NCBI RefSeq assembly: GCF_001425685.1
Contig: NZ_LMCY01000049.1
Location: 25,601-89,600, forward strand
Length of the DNA stretch: 64,000 nucleotides
Source of the DNA: Massilia sp. Root335
GTDB taxonomy: Bacteria; Pseudomonadota; Gammaproteobacteria; Burkholderiales; Burkholderiaceae_D
Reading direction: 5' to 3'
Shown here: positions 59,934 through 64,000 of the stretch, piece by piece
How the letters are laid out: each line of letters opens with the position of its first letter
How positions within the stretch are numbered: position 1 is the first letter of the stretch
Program-made: the position numbers and the translations under genes
Notes under the pieces: model-generated
Databases searched by the model: none
What the model saw: only the letters and a program-made list of their open reading frames with translations
Told to the model about the DNA's origin: nothing

Positions 59934-61807
59934 ACACGCAAGCATCCGCAACACCACGAACAACGAATGACGACATGAGCAACGGTTCCACCACCGACAC
60001 CCGATCCACCCCGGCCACGCCGGCCGCGCCGCGCAAGGGCGCCCTCGCCGCCCTCAAAGGCCTGCTGCCCTTCCTGCGGCCGTACCGCCGCCAGTTCCTC
60101 CTTGCCGGCATCGCCCTGCTGGTCGCGGCCAGCGCCACGCTCGCGATCCCGTATGCGTTCAAGCAGATGATCGACCACGGCTTCGGCGCCAGGGGAGGCG
60201 CCGCGAGCGCCGCCAGCGTCAACAGCACCTTCCTCGCGCTGTTCGGCGTGGCCGCCGTGCTCGCGGTCGCGACGGCCGCCAGGTTCTACATGGTCTCGTG
60301 GCTGGGCGAGCGCGTCACGACCGACATCCGCAGCGCCGTCTACCGCCACGTCGTCGAGCAAAGCCCGGCATTCTTCGAGACCACGCGCAGCGGCGAAGTG
60401 CTGTCGCGCCTGACCACGGACACGACCCTCATCCAGAGCGTCGTCGGCACCAGCATCTCGCTCGCGCTGCGCAACACGCTGCTGTTCGTGGGCGGTCTCG
60501 CGATGCTGTTCGTGACGAGCGTGAAGCTGACGTCGATCATCCTCGGCCTGCTGGTGCTGGTCGTCGTGCCGATCGTGCTGTACGGCCGGCGCGTGCGCAA
60601 GCTGTCGCGCGATTCGCAGGACCGCATCGCGGACGCGTCGGCGCTGGCCGGCGAGATCCTCAACGCCATGCCGACCGTGCAGGCGTTCACCCACGAAAAG
60701 ATCGAGGCCCGGCGCTTCGGTGCGTCCGTCGAGGACGCGTTCGCGACGGCGATGCGGCGCATCCGCGCGCGCGCCGTCCTCACGATGCTCGCGATCGCGC
60801 TCATATTCGGCGCCATCGTGTTCGTGCTGTGGCTGGGTGCGCACGCCGTGCTGGAAGGGACCATGACGGGCGGCGATCTCGGCCAGTTCATCCTGTACGC
60901 GTCCATCGTGTCCGGCGCGATCGGCGCGCTGTCCGAGGTGATGGGCGAGGCCCAGCGCGCGGCCGGCGCCACCGAACGCCTGATGGAACTGCTGGCCGTC
61001 AGCTCCGACATCCGCAACCCGGCGCACCCCACGCCGCTGCCCGCGCGCGCCGCCGGCGGCGCTTCCCTGAACCTCGCGAACGTGCAGTTCTCCTACCCGT
61101 CGCGCCCGGACACGGCCGCGCTGGACCACGTCAGCCTCGACGTCAAGCCCGGCGAAACGGTGGCCGTCGTCGGCCCGTCCGGCGCCGGCAAGACGACGCT
61201 GTTCCAGCTGCTCCTGCGCTTCTACGACCCGCAGGCAGGCAGCATCCGCCTCGACGGCGTCGACATCCGCGACCTCGACCTGCACGTGCTGCGCGACGCC
61301 ATCGGCATCGTCCCGCAGGACACGGTGATCTTCTCGGCCAACGCGCTGGAAAACATCCGCTACGGCCGCGCCGGCGCGACGGACGCCGAAGTCATCGCCG
61401 CGGCGAAGCTGGCGGCCGCGCACGAATTCATCGAGCGCCTGCCCCAAGGCTACGAATCGTACCTGGGCGAGCGCGGCGTGCGGCTTTCCGGCGGCCAGCG
61501 CCAGCGCATCGCGATCGCGCGCGCCCTGCTCAAGAACCCGCCGCTGCTGCTGCTGGACGAGGCGACCAGCGCCCTCGACGCGGAATCGGAACGCCTCGTG
61601 CAGCGCGCGCTGGAAGCGGCGATGGTGGGCCGCACGACGCTGATCATCGCGCACCGCCTGGCCACCGTGCAGCGCGCGGACCGCATCATCGTGATGGAGG
61701 ACGGCCGCATCGTCGAGACGGGGACGCACGCGTCGCTCGTGGCGCTCGGCGGCATTTACGCGAACCTGGCGGCTTTGCAGTTCCATAACGTGCACGTCGA
61801 GCATTGA
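59930..61807 (+). CDS. MsbA-type ABC exporter (fused membrane and ATPase domains)
   Basis: 625-residue half-transporter working as a homodimer. An extended polar N-terminus (1-40) precedes six spans (about 50-330). The ATPase domain has Walker A GPSGAGKTTL, Q-loop IVPQDTVIF, signature LSGGQRQRIAIARALL, Walker B LLLLDEATSALD and the H-loop IIAHRL, so it is complete. It probably exports a lipid or hydrophobic compound; lipid A is one option among many. ATG 59930 overlaps the previous stop (ATGA); ATG 59975 would shorten the N-terminus. Its place after the permease/AttH pair hints at a shared envelope role. Confidence 0.93.
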   Translation: MNTQASATPRTTNDDMSNGSTTDTRSTPATPAAPRKGALAALKGLLPFLRPYRRQFLLAGIALLVAASATLAIPYAFKQMIDHGFGARGGAASAASVNSTFLALFGVAAVLAVATAARFYMVSWLGERVTTDIRSAVYRHVVEQSPAFFETTRSGEVLSRLTTDTTLIQSVVGTSISLALRNTLLFVGGLAMLFVTSVKLTSIILGLLVLVVVPIVLYGRRVRKLSRDSQDRIADASALAGEILNAMPTVQAFTHEKIEARRFGASVEDAFATAMRRIRARAVLTMLAIALIFGAIVFVLWLGAHAVLEGTMTGGDLGQFILYASIVSGAIGALSEVMGEAQRAAGATERLMELLAVSSDIRNPAHPTPLPARAAGGASLNLANVQFSYPSRPDTAALDHVSLDVKPGETVAVVGPSGAGKTTLFQLLLRFYDPQAGSIRLDGVDIRDLDLHVLRDAIGIVPQDTVIFSANALENIRYGRAGATDAEVIAAAKLAAAHEFIERLPQGYESYLGERGVRLSGGQRQRIAIARALLKNPPLLLLDEATSALDAESERLVQRALEAAMVGRTTLIIAHRLATVQRADRIIVMEDGRIVETGTHASLVALGGIYANLAALQFHNVHVEH

Positions 61808-61964
61808 ATTGGCGGCGTGACAAGGCCCGGGGTGGTTTCACGGTAAATCGTGCCATTCCGGCAAAAATTTGTTGCACGAACACATCGGAAGGACGACACA
61901 CTTTTGTTGCCTTGGGGATAGTTGGCGTACGATAGCGCAACGTCACATCTCCCCAAAGCCTCCC

Positions 61965-63977
61965 ATGAACAAGAAATCGTTCAGTGTCGCGAACTGGACC
62001 GTCGGCTCCAAGATCACGGCCTTCACGTTCGCGCTCGTCGGCGTCATCCTCGCCGGCCTCGTCTTCACCATCACCTGGACGACGTCCTCGATGCTGCACG
62101 CGCGTGCCATCGCCAACGTCGAGTCCGAACTGCAGAGCGTCGTCAACGCCGTCGAGATGTTCGACAACGTCATGAAGAGCCAGGCCGTCGGCTACGGCCG
62201 GGTCTTCGCCTCGCAGTTCGCCGGCGAGTTCACGCGCGACGACAGCAAGATGGTCGCGGTCGGCGACCGGCAGGTGCCGACGCTGAGCGTCGCCGGCAAG
62301 CCGCTGAATCTCGACTTCACGCTGCCCGACGCCTTCACGCGCCAGACCGGCGGCAACGCCTCGGTGTTCGTCGTCAGCGGCGACGACTACGTGCGCGTCA
62401 CCACCTCGGTGAAAAAGGAAAACGGCGACCGAGCCGTCGGCACGATCCTCGACCACGCGAGCCCCGCGTATGCCGCGATCCGCGCCGGCAAGGCGTACGT
62501 CGGCATGGTCAAGCTGTTCGGCAAGCCGTTCATCACCGACTATGAACCGATCCGCGACGCATCGGGCACGGTGATCGGCATCCTCTACATCGGCCTCGAC
62601 GTCGAGGCCAACATCAACGCGCTGCGCGCACGCATCAAGAAGAAGAAGGTCGGCGACACCGGCTATTACTTCGTGCTGGACGCAACGAAGGGCAAGACCT
62701 ACGGCGACCTGATCGTCCACCCCGTCAAGGAAGGCAAGAACATCCTGGGCAGCCGCGACGCCAGCGGCCGCGAATTCATCAAGGAGATGCTCGAGACGCA
62801 GCACGGCCTCATGACCTACCCTTGGCAGAACGCGGAAGCCGGCGAAATGGCGCCGCGCATGAAGGTGGCCGCGTACACGCTGTTCAAGGACTGGAACTGG
62901 CTGATCGCCGGCGGCACCTACGAGGACGAGATCACGAAGGAAGCGGCGCGCCTGCGCAATCGCTACATCGGCATCGGCCTCGCCGCGCTGGCCATCTTCG
63001 CCACCATCCTGCACTTCGTGATGACCCGCACCGTCACCCGGCCGCTGGTGCGGGCGCGCGACGCCGCCGTGCGCATCGCCGAGGGCGACCTGAGCGTGCG
63101 CATGGACGTCGACCGCAAGGACGAGATCGGCCTGCTGGCCGAGGCCATGAACAATATCAGCAGCAGCCTGTCGGCGGTCGTGGGCCAGGTGCGCAGCGGC
63201 GCCGAGCAGATCGCGGGCGCGTCCGGCGAAATCTCGACCGGCAACCTGGACCTGTGCGCGCGCACCGAGCAACAGGCCGCCAACCTGGCCTCGACCGCGA
63301 ACTCGATGCAGGACCTGACGGCGACCGTGCGCCGCAACGCGGGCGACACCCACGAAGCGAACCAGCTGGCCGTGAACACCTCGATGGTCGCGCAGGAAGG
63401 CGGCCGCATGGTGCACCAGGTGATCGACACGATGAACACGATCAAGGCGTCGTCCGGCAAGATCGGCGACATCATCGGCGTCATCGACGGCATCGCGTTC
63501 CAGACCAATATCCTCGCGCTCAACGCGGCCGTCGAAGCGGCCCGAGCCGGCGAACAGGGCCGCGGCTTCGCCGTCGTGGCGACCGAGGTGCGCAACCTCG
63601 CCCAGCGCAGCGCCGCGGCGGCGAAGGAGATCAAGGGCCTGATCGTCGCGTCGACGGCGGAAGTCGACGCCGGCAGCCGCATCGTGCAGGAAGCGGGCGT
63701 CACGATGACCGAGGTGCTGGCCAGCGCCGAAAAGGTCACGGCCATCATGGCCCGCATCAGCACCGCGAACGCGGAACAGAGCACCGGCATCGAGCACATC
63801 AACCGCTCGATCGGCGCGATGGACCAGGTCACCCAGCAGAACGCGGCCCTCGTCGAGGAAGCCAGCGCCGCCGCCCAGGCCATGCAGGAACAGGCCGACC
63901 AGCTGGCGCGCGCCGTGCGCCTGTTCAAGCTGGACCAGCAGCCGGCCGCGGCCCGCCCCGCGCTCGCGCAGTACTGA
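61965..63977 (+). CDS. methyl-accepting chemotaxis protein with Cache sensor
   Basis: 670-residue chemoreceptor. Span 1 is at about residues 17-40, then a large periplasmic Cache_3/Cache_2-type domain (45-340; DTGYYFVLDATKG, DWNWLIAGGTYEDEI), span 2 at about 345-365, HAMP (365-420) and a signalling domain with the hairpin tip GIAFQTNILALNAAVEAARAGEQGRGFAVVATEVR near residue 515. The tail lacks a CheR-binding pentapeptide (ends RPALAQY). Its ligand is probably a small organic acid, as for many Cache_2 receptors. No strong ribosome site before ATG 61965. The 157-base gap upstream holds a possible -35 TTGTTG / -10 TACGAT pair. Confidence 0.94.
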   Translation: MNKKSFSVANWTVGSKITAFTFALVGVILAGLVFTITWTTSSMLHARAIANVESELQSVVNAVEMFDNVMKSQAVGYGRVFASQFAGEFTRDDSKMVAVGDRQVPTLSVAGKPLNLDFTLPDAFTRQTGGNASVFVVSGDDYVRVTTSVKKENGDRAVGTILDHASPAYAAIRAGKAYVGMVKLFGKPFITDYEPIRDASGTVIGILYIGLDVEANINALRARIKKKKVGDTGYYFVLDATKGKTYGDLIVHPVKEGKNILGSRDASGREFIKEMLETQHGLMTYPWQNAEAGEMAPRMKVAAYTLFKDWNWLIAGGTYEDEITKEAARLRNRYIGIGLAALAIFATILHFVMTRTVTRPLVRARDAAVRIAEGDLSVRMDVDRKDEIGLLAEAMNNISSSLSAVVGQVRSGAEQIAGASGEISTGNLDLCARTEQQAANLASTANSMQDLTATVRRNAGDTHEANQLAVNTSMVAQEGGRMVHQVIDTMNTIKASSGKIGDIIGVIDGIAFQTNILALNAAVEAARAGEQGRGFAVVATEVRNLAQRSAAAAKEIKGLIVASTAEVDAGSRIVQEAGVTMTEVLASAEKVTAIMARISTANAEQSTGIEHINRSIGAMDQVTQQNAALVEEASAAAQAMQEQADQLARAVRLFKLDQQPAAARPALAQY

Positions 63978-64000
63978 TCGGACAATGCCGTGGGCGCGCC

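Overview
The window is a high-GC bacterial chromosome segment. Protein styles (PEP-CTERM sorting tail, TadE/TadG proteins, porin, MFS and LysR types, AidB, Mpo1-like DUF962, YihY) and the gloB / methyltransferase / rnhA / dnaQ block point to a betaproteobacterium of the Oxalobacteraceae, most like Massilia or its relatives. This assignment rests on gene content and recall, not on a search. I see no insertion sequence, prophage, CRISPR array, rRNA or replication origin. One tRNA gene is present (tRNA-Val, CAC).

1-10.9 kb is a polysaccharide-use locus: a GH2 LacZ-type beta-galactosidase cut by the left edge, a beta-helix GH28-like glycosidase, a Tat/lipoprotein alginate-lyase-like enzyme with a LamG-type tail, and a 1582-residue multidomain alginate-lyase-like protein followed by a PEP-CTERM protein. 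Three transcription units here carry a palindromic LacI-type operator (consensus TGTTATCGATAACA) placed to repress their promoters. A fourth copy lies 21 kb away in front of a GH59 galactosidase (29.5-31.6 kb), so the two loci look like one regulon. The regulator is not in the window. 10.9-13.6 kb holds an orphan TadE-TadG-TadE set.

13.5-21.2 kb (minus strand) is a seven-gene, translationally coupled operon for aerobic CoA-dependent degradation of anthranilate or a similar aromatic acid: CoA ligase, bifunctional monooxygenase/reductase, SDR dehydrogenase, MarR regulator, enoyl-CoA hydratase, acyl-CoA dehydrogenase and RidA. 21.3-29.4 kb is an organic-acid locus. Lactonase, MFS transporter and porin read leftward; an AcnA-type aconitase, a GntR/FCD regulator with two winged helices and a signal-less solute-binding protein read rightward.

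31.9-41.7 kb is mostly housekeeping: tRNA-Val, dnaQ, rnhA, a methyltransferase, gloB, an HCCA-isomerase-like protein, aceB with a divergent LysR gene, cspA, upp coupled to an Hpt protein, and aidB. 42-49.5 kb is a signalling stretch: PAS-GGDEF-EAL coupled to an HDOD protein, then aroC, a REC-DUF3369-GGDEF-EAL regulator with a broken GGDEF motif, and a CBS protein, with REP-like palindromes between genes. 49.7-64 kb holds a PLP-fold protein that has lost its catalytic lysine, coupled to an alpha/beta hydrolase; then DUF962, YihY, wrbA, DUF2069, a FAD-linked 2-hydroxyacid dehydrogenase-like protein, DUF4124, an FtsX-type permease without a visible ATPase, an AttH/CrtC lipocalin-like protein, an MsbA-type ABC exporter and a Cache chemoreceptor.

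The least routine items are the two-locus LacI-type regulon, the lysine-less PLP-fold pseudoenzyme operon, the anthraniloyl-CoA operon with an internal MarR gene and a candidate operator, and the Hpt protein coupled to upp.
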